A DNA stretch of 64,000 nucleotides, taken from NCBI RefSeq assembly GCF_003813905.1, contig NZ_RPFJ01000002.1:434001-498000 (forward strand), in the 5' to 3' direction. The notes below the pieces were generated by a model. It made no database searches. It was not told the DNA's origin and worked only from the letters and a program-made list of their open reading frames with translations. This DNA comes from Aureibaculum marinum. GTDB taxonomy: Bacteria; Bacteroidota; Bacteroidia; Flavobacteriales; Flavobacteriaceae. Shown piece after piece: positions 18,057 to 26,023 of the stretch. The position numbers were made by a program, and so were the translations under genes. Within the stretch, counting starts at the first letter, position 1; each line of letters starts with the position of its first letter.

Positions 18057-19031
18057 ATGATAAAAAAAATTTTATTTACATTATCCTTGATACTCATAGT
18101 ATCTACTTCAATTACCTCTTGTAAAAAGAATACTAAAAAAACAGAAGAAAAAGACAAAACTACTTTGACTGAAAATAGAAATCCATTTTTCAAATTGTCA
18201 TTAGCCCAATGGTCTTTACATAGAGCAATTAATGACAAGACTTTAAATCCATTAGACTTTGCACAAAAAGCAAAAGAATTAGGTTTTGAAGGGATAGAGT
18301 ATGTATCAGGGCTTTACACTGAAGAGTTAAAAAATATGGGCATGAAAAATCTTCTAGATTCTTTAAAAGCTAAAAGTGATAGATATAATATTCAAAATGT
18401 ACTAATTATGGTAGATGGCGAAGGGAATTTAGCTACTTCTGACGAAAACGAAAGAAATGAAGCTGTTAATAATCATAAAAAATGGGTAGATGCAGCAGCT
18501 TTTTTAGGCTGTCATTCTATTCGTGTAAATTTATTCGGTGCTACCACAGAAGAGGAATGGATTGTAAATGCTACAAAAGGATTAAAATTACTTTCAGAAT
18601 ATGGAATATCTAAAGGAATTAATATTATTGTTGAAAATCATGGAGGGCTTTCTTCTAATGCTGCTCTATTAGCACAAGTAATTAAAAACGTAGATCTGGA
18701 TAATTGCGGAACATTGCCTGACTTTGGTAATTTTTGTTTAAAAAGAGAAGGCGGAGCCCAATGGAATGCAAAATGTATTGAAGAATATGATAAATATAAT
18801 GGCACCAAAGAAATGATGCCTTTCGCAAAAGGAGTTAGTGCTAAATCTTATGATTTTGATGCCAATGGTAATGAAACCACACTCAATTACGCTCGTTTAT
18901 TACAAATTGTGAAAGATGCTGGATATACAGGTTTTATTGGTGTTGAATATGAAGGTAGTCGTTTGAGTGAAGAAAAAGGAATACAGGCCACTAAAGAATT
19001 ATTGATAAAGACGGTCAAAACATTAGACTAA
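18057..19031 (+). CDS. Sugar phosphate isomerase/epimerase-family TIM-barrel lipoprotein
   Basis: This 324-residue protein has a lipoprotein signal (TSITSC, Cys about 22) and a charged linker. A xylose-isomerase-like TIM barrel follows (FFKLSLAQWSLHRAI at about 45, GFEGIEYVSGLY, NIIVENHGG, GTLPDFGNF, GFIGVEYEGSR). The Glu, His and Asp in these motifs match the usual metal ligands. The lipoprotein signal puts it in the periplasm or outer membrane rather than the cytoplasm. It is divergent from the GMC oxidoreductase with a 167-base intergenic region and opens the rightward arm of the keto-sugar locus. It may isomerize or epimerize released keto-sugars. Substrate is not visible. Confidence 0.87.
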   Translation: MIKKILFTLSLILIVSTSITSCKKNTKKTEEKDKTTLTENRNPFFKLSLAQWSLHRAINDKTLNPLDFAQKAKELGFEGIEYVSGLYTEELKNMGMKNLLDSLKAKSDRYNIQNVLIMVDGEGNLATSDENERNEAVNNHKKWVDAAAFLGCHSIRVNLFGATTEEEWIVNATKGLKLLSEYGISKGINIIVENHGGLSSNAALLAQVIKNVDLDNCGTLPDFGNFCLKREGGAQWNAKCIEEYDKYNGTKEMMPFAKGVSAKSYDFDANGNETTLNYARLLQIVKDAGYTGFIGVEYEGSRLSEEKGIQATKELLIKTVKTLD

Positions 19032-19163
19032 CCCAACCACATAAATTAAGCCAATGCCTATGAAGATTATCAAAATATATCTATAAACAATATGTTTTGT
19101 AACCTTTATAGCATTATTTTATAAAAATATATAGCTACTAATTAAATCACTAAAAATATACAA

Positions 19164-20393
19164 ATGACAAGTAAAATACGATTCCAACTATCCTTTATGA
19201 TGTTTCTAGAGTTTTTTATCTGGGGCGGATGGTTTGTAAGCTTAGGCTCTTTTTTGGCAAATAATTTAAGTGCTACTGGTGCCCAAACAGGCATGGCATT
19301 TTCTACACAATCTTGGGGTGCTATTGTTGCCCCATTTATTATAGGACTTATTGCTGATAGATATTTTAATGCAGAAAAAATTCTAGGTGTTTTACACCTA
19401 ATTGGTGCTGTGTTAATGTATCAAATGTCAAAAACTACAGAATTTGACACCTTTTATCCTTATGTACTAGGATATATGATAGCCTATATGCCTACACTAG
19501 CACTCGTAAATTCAGTTTCATTTAATCAAATGAAAGACACCACTAAACAATTTCCTTTAATTAGGGTTTGGGGTACTTTAGGATGGATACTTGCAGGCTC
19601 TCTGATTAGTTTGGCTTTTAAATGGGATGCAATTGAAAATATAGAAAGAGGTTATTTGTCTTACACCTTTTTAATGACAGCAATAGCCTCTGCCGTTTTA
19701 GGATTATTTAGTTTTTCCTTACCCAAAACTCCTCCTAAAGTAAATAAAAATGAAAAGGCTCGAATTTCAGATATTTTAGGATTAGACGCTCTAACCCTAT
19801 TAAAAGATAGAAACTTTTTAATTTTCTTTATTTCGTCAGTACTTATTTGTATTCCTTTAGCCTTTTACTACCAAAATATAAGTCCTTTTTTAACCGAACT
19901 AAAAGTAGAAAATTCAACTTCATGGGCTTCTTTAGGCCAACTTTCAGAAATATTATTTATGCTATTGCTTCCTATTTTCTTTAAAAAATATGGATTTAAA
20001 AAAACTATACTTGCAGGCATGCTTGCTTGGGTAATTAGATATTCATTGTTTACTTTTGGAAACGCAGGTGATTTATTTTTTGTTTTAATTATAGGTATAG
20101 CATTGCATGGTATTTGTTATGATTTCTTTTTCGTTTCTGGCCAAATTTATACAGATTCAAAGGCAGGTGAAAAATATAAAAGTGCTGCACAAGGACTTAT
20201 TACTTTGGCTACTTATGGTGTTGGCATGCTGATAGGGTTTTATATTGCAGGCAAAATTTCTGACAATTACATAATTAATGAAGGCTTACATAGTTGGAAA
20301 GATATTTGGATATTCCCAGCAATTTTTGCAGCTATAGTATTTTTAATATTTGCCCTTTTATTTAAAAATGAAAAAATAGAATACTCAGAATAA
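19164..20393 (+). CDS. MFS transporter of the nucleoside permease (NupG/XapB)-like family
   Basis: This 409-residue inner-membrane protein has about 12 hydrophobic segments. The NupG-like start (FQLSFMMFLEFFIWGGWFVSLG) and internal motifs (FPLIRVWGTLGWILAG; LHGICYDFFFVSGQIY) are clear. Classical members carry nucleosides with protons. Bacteroidetes members embedded in Gfo/Idh/MocA and isomerase operons probably carry sugars instead. It sits between the isomerase lipoprotein (132-base gap) and the cytoplasmic Gfo/Idh/MocA gene (32 bases). It is the obvious inner-membrane importer for the product of the periplasmic steps encoded around it. Confidence 0.87.
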   Translation: MTSKIRFQLSFMMFLEFFIWGGWFVSLGSFLANNLSATGAQTGMAFSTQSWGAIVAPFIIGLIADRYFNAEKILGVLHLIGAVLMYQMSKTTEFDTFYPYVLGYMIAYMPTLALVNSVSFNQMKDTTKQFPLIRVWGTLGWILAGSLISLAFKWDAIENIERGYLSYTFLMTAIASAVLGLFSFSLPKTPPKVNKNEKARISDILGLDALTLLKDRNFLIFFISSVLICIPLAFYYQNISPFLTELKVENSTSWASLGQLSEILFMLLLPIFFKKYGFKKTILAGMLAWVIRYSLFTFGNAGDLFFVLIIGIALHGICYDFFFVSGQIYTDSKAGEKYKSAAQGLITLATYGVGMLIGFYIAGKISDNYIINEGLHSWKDIWIFPAIFAAIVFLIFALLFKNEKIEYSE

Positions 20394-20425
20394 CTGTTAG
20401 AATATATTAAATTACGAATAAAATT

Positions 20426-21562
20426 ATGCCAAAAAAAATAAGATTAGGAATTTTGGGAGGTGGCGGTGACTCATTAATCGGAATATTGCATCGTGTGGCC
20501 TCACAAATAAACGACAATTACGAAATTGTAGGTGCAGTTTTTAATCAAAATCATGATAAAAGCATCAAATTTGCTAAGGAAATTGACCTACCTACAAATA
20601 GAATATACAAAGATTACAACACTTTAATAGAAGAAGAATTAAAACTTCCTAAAGAAGAAAGAATTCAAGTTTGTTCAATTTTAACACCTAACTTTTTACA
20701 CTTTCCTATGGCTAAAAAGCTATTAGAAAATGGGTTTCATGTTATTTGCGAAAAACCTTTAACCACTACATATGACGAAGCAAAAATTCTACAAAATATA
20801 CTTGATAATTCTAATCTTGTTTTTGCCGTAACGCATACATATACCGGATATCCAATGACACGTCAAATGCGTGAAATGATTAAATCAGGTACCATTGGAA
20901 AAGTACAAAAAGTAGATGCCCAATATTACCAAGGATGGATAAATCCAATTATTCATGACAAATCCAAACGCAGTTCTACATGGCGTTTAGATCCTGAAAA
21001 AGCAGGGATTAGCTGTTGTATGGGCGATATTGGAGTCCATGCTTTTAATATGATTGAATTTACAACAGGCTTACAAATAAAATCTGTGTTGGCAGATCTA
21101 AATTATTTATATGAAGATAATGCTATGGATATTGACGGAACTGTTTTAATTCGTTTTAACAGCAATGCCAAAGGTGTTATTCGCTCAAGTCAAATAGCAA
21201 CAGGTGAAGAAAACGGTTTGTCAATAGCCGTTTACGGTGATAAAGGAGCCTTAAAATGGGAACAAGAAAATCCCAATTTTTTATACTTATTAACCGATAA
21301 TAAACCTTTACAGGTTTATAAACCTGGACACGCTTACAATTCTAAACTATCCTTAGATGGCACAAAATTACCGCCTGGACATCCAGAAGGAATTTTTGAC
21401 GCCATGGCCAATATCTATTTAGGTGCTGCAAAAGCTATTAGAAATGAAAAATATAATTCAGGAGAATTTCCAACAATGAATGACGGTGTACGCGGACTTA
21501 ACTTTATTGAAAGTACCGTACATTCACATAAACAGGGAAATACTTGGGTAAATTTAAAATAA
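20426..21562 (+). CDS. Gfo/Idh/MocA-family oxidoreductase, cytoplasmic
   Basis: This 378-residue protein has no signal peptide. The N-terminal Rossmann domain (IRLGILGGGGDSLIG at about 5-19) carries a genuine EKP motif (HVICEKPLTTTYDEA) at about residues 108-122. The C-terminal domain has the family's catalytic-region motif (CMGDIGVHAFNMIEF). It is likely an NAD(P)-dependent sugar dehydrogenase acting after import, for example reducing a 3-keto-sugar to the normal sugar. It is 8 bases upstream of the next isomerase gene. It differs from the exported family member at 13201-14637 in signal, length and EKP motif. Confidence 0.9.
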   Translation: MPKKIRLGILGGGGDSLIGILHRVASQINDNYEIVGAVFNQNHDKSIKFAKEIDLPTNRIYKDYNTLIEEELKLPKEERIQVCSILTPNFLHFPMAKKLLENGFHVICEKPLTTTYDEAKILQNILDNSNLVFAVTHTYTGYPMTRQMREMIKSGTIGKVQKVDAQYYQGWINPIIHDKSKRSSTWRLDPEKAGISCCMGDIGVHAFNMIEFTTGLQIKSVLADLNYLYEDNAMDIDGTVLIRFNSNAKGVIRSSQIATGEENGLSIAVYGDKGALKWEQENPNFLYLLTDNKPLQVYKPGHAYNSKLSLDGTKLPPGHPEGIFDAMANIYLGAAKAIRNEKYNSGEFPTMNDGVRGLNFIESTVHSHKQGNTWVNLK

Positions 21563-21570
21563 CAGACAAA

Positions 21571-22626
21571 ATGAAAACAATAAAAGGACCAGCCGTATTT
21601 TTAGCTCAGTTTATGGGAGATAATGCCCCTTTTAACTCTTTAGATGGTCTATGTAAATGGGCAAGTGATTTAGGGTACAAAGGCATTCAAATTCCCACTT
21701 GGGAAACCCGATTAATCGACTTAGACAAAGCTGCAAAAAGCAAAACCTATTGCGATGAATTAAAAGGTAAAATAAATAACTACGGACTAGAAATTACAGA
21801 GCTTTCTACACATTTACAAGGCCAACTGGTTGCTGTACACCCTGCCTATGATATAATGTTTGACAATTTTGCACCTGATAAGGTAAAAAACAACCCTAAA
21901 GCAAGAACGGAATGGGCTGTACAAACCGTTAAAAATGCAGCGATAGCAAGTAAACATTTAGGCTTAAAATCTCACGCTACTTTTTCAGGATCTTTATTGT
22001 GGCACACCATGCATCCTTGGCCTCAAAGACCACCAGGATTAGTAGAAATGGGATTTGAAGAATTAGCAAAACGCTGGTTACCAATTTTAAACGTATTTGA
22101 TGAAAATGATGTAGATGTTTGTTATGAAATTCATCCTGGTGAAGACCTTCATGATGGCGATACTTTTGAACGTTTTTTAGAAGCTACAGGCAATCATAAA
22201 AGAGTAAATATTCTATACGACCCATCACATTTTGTATTACAGCAATTAGATTATATTGCTTATATAGATCACTATCATGAATTTATAAAATCTTTTCATG
22301 TAAAAGATTCTGAGTTTAATCCCACAGGAAAAAAAGGTGCTTTTGGAGGCTATAACAATTGGATTGACAGAGCTGGACGTTATCGCTCATTAGGAGATGG
22401 TCAAATTGATTTTAAAACCATTTTTTCAAAATTAACTCAATATGAATGTGATGTTTGGGCTGTTATGGAATGGGAATGTTGTATAAAAAGTCCTGAACAA
22501 GGTGCTAGAGAAGGTGCTGTTTTTATCCAAAATCATATTATAGAAGCTACTGAAAAAGCATTTGATGATTTTGCTGGTGCTGCTATCGATAAAGAGAAGT
22601 TAAAAAGAATATTAGGACTTAAGTAA
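21571..22626 (+). CDS. Sugar phosphate isomerase/epimerase-family TIM-barrel protein, cytoplasmic
   Basis: From this ATG the protein has 351 residues (MKTIKGPAVFLAQFMGD). An in-frame ATG at 21544 would overlap the preceding gene and is less likely. It belongs to the xylose isomerase-like TIM-barrel group. Candidate metal ligands are Glu in CYEIHPGED, Asp/His in LYDPSHFVLQ, His/Asp in SFHVKDSEF and Glu in AVMEWEC. No signal peptide is present. It follows the cytoplasmic Gfo/Idh/MocA gene closely, an arrangement repeated in many Bacteroidetes keto-sugar loci. The pair probably acts in sequence on the imported sugar. Confidence 0.9.
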   Translation: MKTIKGPAVFLAQFMGDNAPFNSLDGLCKWASDLGYKGIQIPTWETRLIDLDKAAKSKTYCDELKGKINNYGLEITELSTHLQGQLVAVHPAYDIMFDNFAPDKVKNNPKARTEWAVQTVKNAAIASKHLGLKSHATFSGSLLWHTMHPWPQRPPGLVEMGFEELAKRWLPILNVFDENDVDVCYEIHPGEDLHDGDTFERFLEATGNHKRVNILYDPSHFVLQQLDYIAYIDHYHEFIKSFHVKDSEFNPTGKKGAFGGYNNWIDRAGRYRSLGDGQIDFKTIFSKLTQYECDVWAVMEWECCIKSPEQGAREGAVFIQNHIIEATEKAFDDFAGAAIDKEKLKRILGLK

Positions 22627-22672
22627 ACTTCATAAAACAATAAATTTATTTAAATTATAAAAACATCTATTA

Positions 22673-23410
22673 ATGAAAAACCTAACAATTATCTTAATTT
22701 TAGTATTTGCTTTTTCAGCATGTAAAAACAATAAAAAAGAAACTTCTCAAGCAGAAGATATTAACGCCAAAAGCACAACAAATAACGAAAAACAGAACGA
22801 ATGGATTACACTCTTTGACGGCACTTCTATGGATGCTTGGCGTGGCTATTTAATGGATAAAATGCCTTCTGAATGGTCTATTCAAGACAATACCTTAGCT
22901 TTTACGCCTAGTGAAGAAGGAGGCAAAGACATTATTACTAAAGAAAAATTTGAAAATTTTGAGCTTTCGTTAGAATGGAAAATTTCAGAAGGTGGCAACA
23001 GTGGTATATTTTGGAGTGTTTTAGAAGTTGAAAATGCTAAAATATATGAATCTGCTCTTGAAGTTCAAGTGTTAGATGATGAAAAACATCCTGATGCTAA
23101 AAACGGCACCGATAGACAGGCCGGAGCCTTATACGACTTAGTTTCCCCTTCTGCAAAAGTTGTAAATCCTGCTGGTGAATGGAACACATCCATTATTAAA
23201 ATTAATCACAAAACAAATGAAGGCTCTTCAACTTTAAATGGTATAGTAATAGCAACTTTTCCACTTCATGGTGAAAAATGGGACAACATGGTTGCCAATT
23301 CAAAATTTAAGGATTGGAAAAATTTTGGAAAAATAGCTAAAGGACATATTGGATTGCAAGACCATGGTAACAAAGTATGGTTTAGAAATATAAAAATTAG
23401 AAAACTATAA
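22673..23410 (+). CDS. DUF1080 lipoprotein (3-keto-glycoside hydrolase-like), second copy
   Basis: This 245-residue protein has a lipobox (FSACK, C17), a Lys/Asn-rich linker and one DUF1080 domain (ITLFDGTSMDAWRGY, LSLEWKISEGGNSGIFW, SALEVQVLDD, HIGLQDHGNKVWFRNIKI). This is the more common DUF1080 version with the NSGIFW and GLQDHG motifs. Family members cleave 3-keto-glycosides. It ends the rightward arm, 46 bases after the isomerase. It probably releases a 3-keto-sugar and an aglycone or sugar in the periplasm. It is only distantly similar to the DUF1080 protein at 14778-15596. Confidence 0.88.
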   Translation: MKNLTIILILVFAFSACKNNKKETSQAEDINAKSTTNNEKQNEWITLFDGTSMDAWRGYLMDKMPSEWSIQDNTLAFTPSEEGGKDIITKEKFENFELSLEWKISEGGNSGIFWSVLEVENAKIYESALEVQVLDDEKHPDAKNGTDRQAGALYDLVSPSAKVVNPAGEWNTSIIKINHKTNEGSSTLNGIVIATFPLHGEKWDNMVANSKFKDWKNFGKIAKGHIGLQDHGNKVWFRNIKIRKL

Positions 23411-23474
23411 TCTGTAAAATAAGTATTTGTTTATAAAAAAACATCAGCGAAACCTACAATCTTAATCTTTAAAT

Positions 23475-23482
23475 TAAATTTG
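23475..23482 (+). promoter_or_regulatory. Candidate -7 element for dtd
   Basis: TAAATTTG matches TAnnTTTG exactly, 18 bases upstream of the dtd start. No clear -33 element is present. Confidence 0.35.
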
Positions 23483-23499
23483 TATTAATAAAGTTTAGC

Positions 23500-23952
23500 A
23501 TGAAGGCCGTAATACAAAGAGTTAGTTACGCATCTGTAACTGTTGACAACAAAACTATTTCGTCAATTGAAAATGGACTATTAGTTCTTTTAGGAATAGC
23601 AGAAAACGATACAAAAGAAGATATTGAATGGTTATCTAAAAAAATACTAAATCTTCGAATTTTTAATGATGAAAATGAAATAATGAACAAATCGCTTATT
23701 GAGGTAGACGGTGATTTAATAATTGTTAGTCAATTCACATTAATTGCTAGTACAAAAAAGGGGAACAGGCCTTCATATATAAAAGCTGCAAAACCAGAGA
23801 TAGCTACCCCAATTTATGAGCAATTTATTTTGCACACAGAAAAAGCCTTAGGTAAAAAAGTAGGAACGGGAATTTTTGGAGCTGATATGAAAATAAAATT
23901 ACTCAATGACGGACCAGTAACTATTATAATTGACACTAAAAACAAATCTTAA
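23500..23952 (+). CDS. dtd: D-aminoacyl-tRNA deacylase
   Basis: This 150-residue cytoplasmic enzyme removes D-amino acids (and Gly from tRNA-Ala) from mischarged tRNA. The start MKAVIQRVSYASVTV, the active-site segment SQFTLIAST..GNRPSY and the cross-subunit Gly-Pro motif in NDGPVTI near the C-terminus are all present. The length is standard. It appears monocistronic, with its own -7 box just upstream, and marks the return to housekeeping genes after the sugar locus. Confidence 0.96.
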   Translation: MKAVIQRVSYASVTVDNKTISSIENGLLVLLGIAENDTKEDIEWLSKKILNLRIFNDENEIMNKSLIEVDGDLIIVSQFTLIASTKKGNRPSYIKAAKPEIATPIYEQFILHTEKALGKKVGTGIFGADMKIKLLNDGPVTIIIDTKNKS

Positions 23953-24041
23953 AACACTAATAATCAAAAAGTATATCATACTAAAAACTGCTTTTTAATT
24001 CACAATATATTAACACCAAACCTCAACATTCACCACAAACC

Positions 24042-25946
24042 ATGACCTTTAAAAAGTGCTTACTTTTTGTATTTATTTGTATTTCTCAAATTTCTTTTTC
24101 TCAAGATTTTGACGCAAACATTCTGACCATTCCTAATAATTTAAAGCAGAATGCTAATTCTGTTGTGCTAAATTCAATGGTTGATGTTGAATTAGAATCT
24201 GCAAGAAAAATGACTATTACTCGTAAAAAAGCAGTAACAGTTTTAAATAAACTTGGTGATTCAAATTCTGAAATTCAAATTTATTATGATTCATCTAATG
24301 AGATAAAAGGGGTTAAAGTTTCTATTTATAATGCTTCTGGAACCAAAATAAAAGACATTAAAAAACGTGATTTTATAGATAGAAGTGCTGCAGATGGAAT
24401 TTCACTTTTTAATGATGGCAGGCTAATATACTACAAATACACTCCCATCTCGTACCCTTATACTGTTTATTACGAATATGAAGTAGTTTCTTCAAACACG
24501 GCATTTATTCCTAGATGGTTTCCATTAAATTATTATCAAAGTGTGTTAAAAAGCAGTTATAAAATTACTTTTCCCAATGCTATTAAAATTAATAAATTAG
24601 AGAAAAATTTTGAAAATTTTAATATTTCTAAATCAGAAGAATTAAGTACTTTAAGTTATGAAATCAATAATACTCCCTCAATAAAATATGAAGAGTTAGC
24701 CCCAAACTATAGAAACATAATGCCTTGGTTAATGGTTTCATCAAATAAATATCATTTAGAAGGGGCAGATGGATCAGCCAATAATTGGAAAGACTTTGGA
24801 AAATGGAGATATGAGTATTTATTAAACGGAAAAGATAAAATAAACGCAGCTACTAGCCAAAAAGTAAACAATCTTGTAAAAGATGCTAAAAGTGATATAG
24901 AAAAGGCAAAAATTATCTATGATTATGTCCAAAAGAAAACAAGATATATAAGTGTACAAGAAGGTATTGGAGGCTGGAAACCGATGAAAGCTGATGATGT
25001 TGATAGATTAAGTTATGGCGATTGTAAAGGCTTAACCAACTATACAAAAACGTTATTAGACGCTGTTGGTGTAAAATCAAATTACTCAGTAATATGGGCA
25101 GGTGAAGAAAAAAGAAATGTAGAGAAAGATATTTTTTCTATGCAAGGAAATCACGTTATATTAAATATACCAACAGCCAATGGTGATGTATGGTTGGAAT
25201 GTACAAGCCAAATTAAGCCCTTTGGTTATCAAGGTACATTTACAGATGATAGAAATGCACTGGTAATTACACCAGAAGGTGGCGAAATTAAAAATACAGG
25301 TGCTTATAAAGTTGAAGAAAGTCTTCAACATACAGTTGCAAATTATTCTATCAACACAGAGGGTCACTTAGAAGCAAACGTAAAAATAACGTCTAGTGGA
25401 ATGCAATACAATAATCATTTTAGAATTGAAAACAATACCAAAAGAGATATAGACGATTATTACAACTCTAATTATTGGGCGTATATAAATAATTTAACAA
25501 TTGATAATTATAATTTTATAAATAATAAAGATAGTATTATATTTAAAGAAAATTTAAAACTAAATGCCTTAAAATATGCCTCCTTTAGTGGGGACAGAAT
25601 GTTGTTTGTTGTAAATGCCTTTAACCGAGCATTAGAAGTTCCAAAACGTTATAGAAATAGAAAACTACCATTTGAAATATCCCGAGGTTTTATTGACAAA
25701 GACGAATTTGACATTACATTACCTAATGGTTATAAGATTGAAGCCCTACCAAACAACCTTAAAATTGAAAACAAGTTTGGAAACTATGAATTAAGTTTTC
25801 TAAAAATTAATGAAAATAAAATAAAATACACTAGAATATTTAAACTTAACGAAGGCCTTTATAAAGCTGGAGAATACGAAAAGTATAGAAATTTTAGAAA
25901 AACAATTGCTAAACAAGATAAAGCAAAGGTTGTACTTTTAAAATAG
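24042..25946 (+). CDS. DUF3857 / transglutaminase-like protein, apparently active type
   Basis: This 634-residue exported protein has a signal peptide to about residue 21 (ISFSQ). The DUF3857 beta domain occupies roughly 30-250, and a transglutaminase-like domain about 260-420 with YGDCKGLTNYTKTLL (C328) and GNHVILNIP (His). A C-terminal DUF3858-like beta domain completes it. The third member of the usual Cys-His-Asp set appears as Glu in WLECTSQ. The family is common in Bacteroidetes, with unknown substrates, probably periplasmic protein cross-linking or cleavage. It is followed after 77 bases by a paralogue (26024-28042), and the two probably work together. Confidence 0.88.
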   Translation: MTFKKCLLFVFICISQISFSQDFDANILTIPNNLKQNANSVVLNSMVDVELESARKMTITRKKAVTVLNKLGDSNSEIQIYYDSSNEIKGVKVSIYNASGTKIKDIKKRDFIDRSAADGISLFNDGRLIYYKYTPISYPYTVYYEYEVVSSNTAFIPRWFPLNYYQSVLKSSYKITFPNAIKINKLEKNFENFNISKSEELSTLSYEINNTPSIKYEELAPNYRNIMPWLMVSSNKYHLEGADGSANNWKDFGKWRYEYLLNGKDKINAATSQKVNNLVKDAKSDIEKAKIIYDYVQKKTRYISVQEGIGGWKPMKADDVDRLSYGDCKGLTNYTKTLLDAVGVKSNYSVIWAGEEKRNVEKDIFSMQGNHVILNIPTANGDVWLECTSQIKPFGYQGTFTDDRNALVITPEGGEIKNTGAYKVEESLQHTVANYSINTEGHLEANVKITSSGMQYNNHFRIENNTKRDIDDYYNSNYWAYINNLTIDNYNFINNKDSIIFKENLKLNALKYASFSGDRMLFVVNAFNRALEVPKRYRNRKLPFEISRGFIDKDEFDITLPNGYKIEALPNNLKIENKFGNYELSFLKINENKIKYTRIFKLNEGLYKAGEYEKYRNFRKTIAKQDKAKVVLLK

Positions 25947-26023
25947 ACCTACAGCTATAAAACTTCCACTAACTAACAAACCTAATTTCAATAAACTACA
26001 CTTATTGAACAATACTTATTGCA

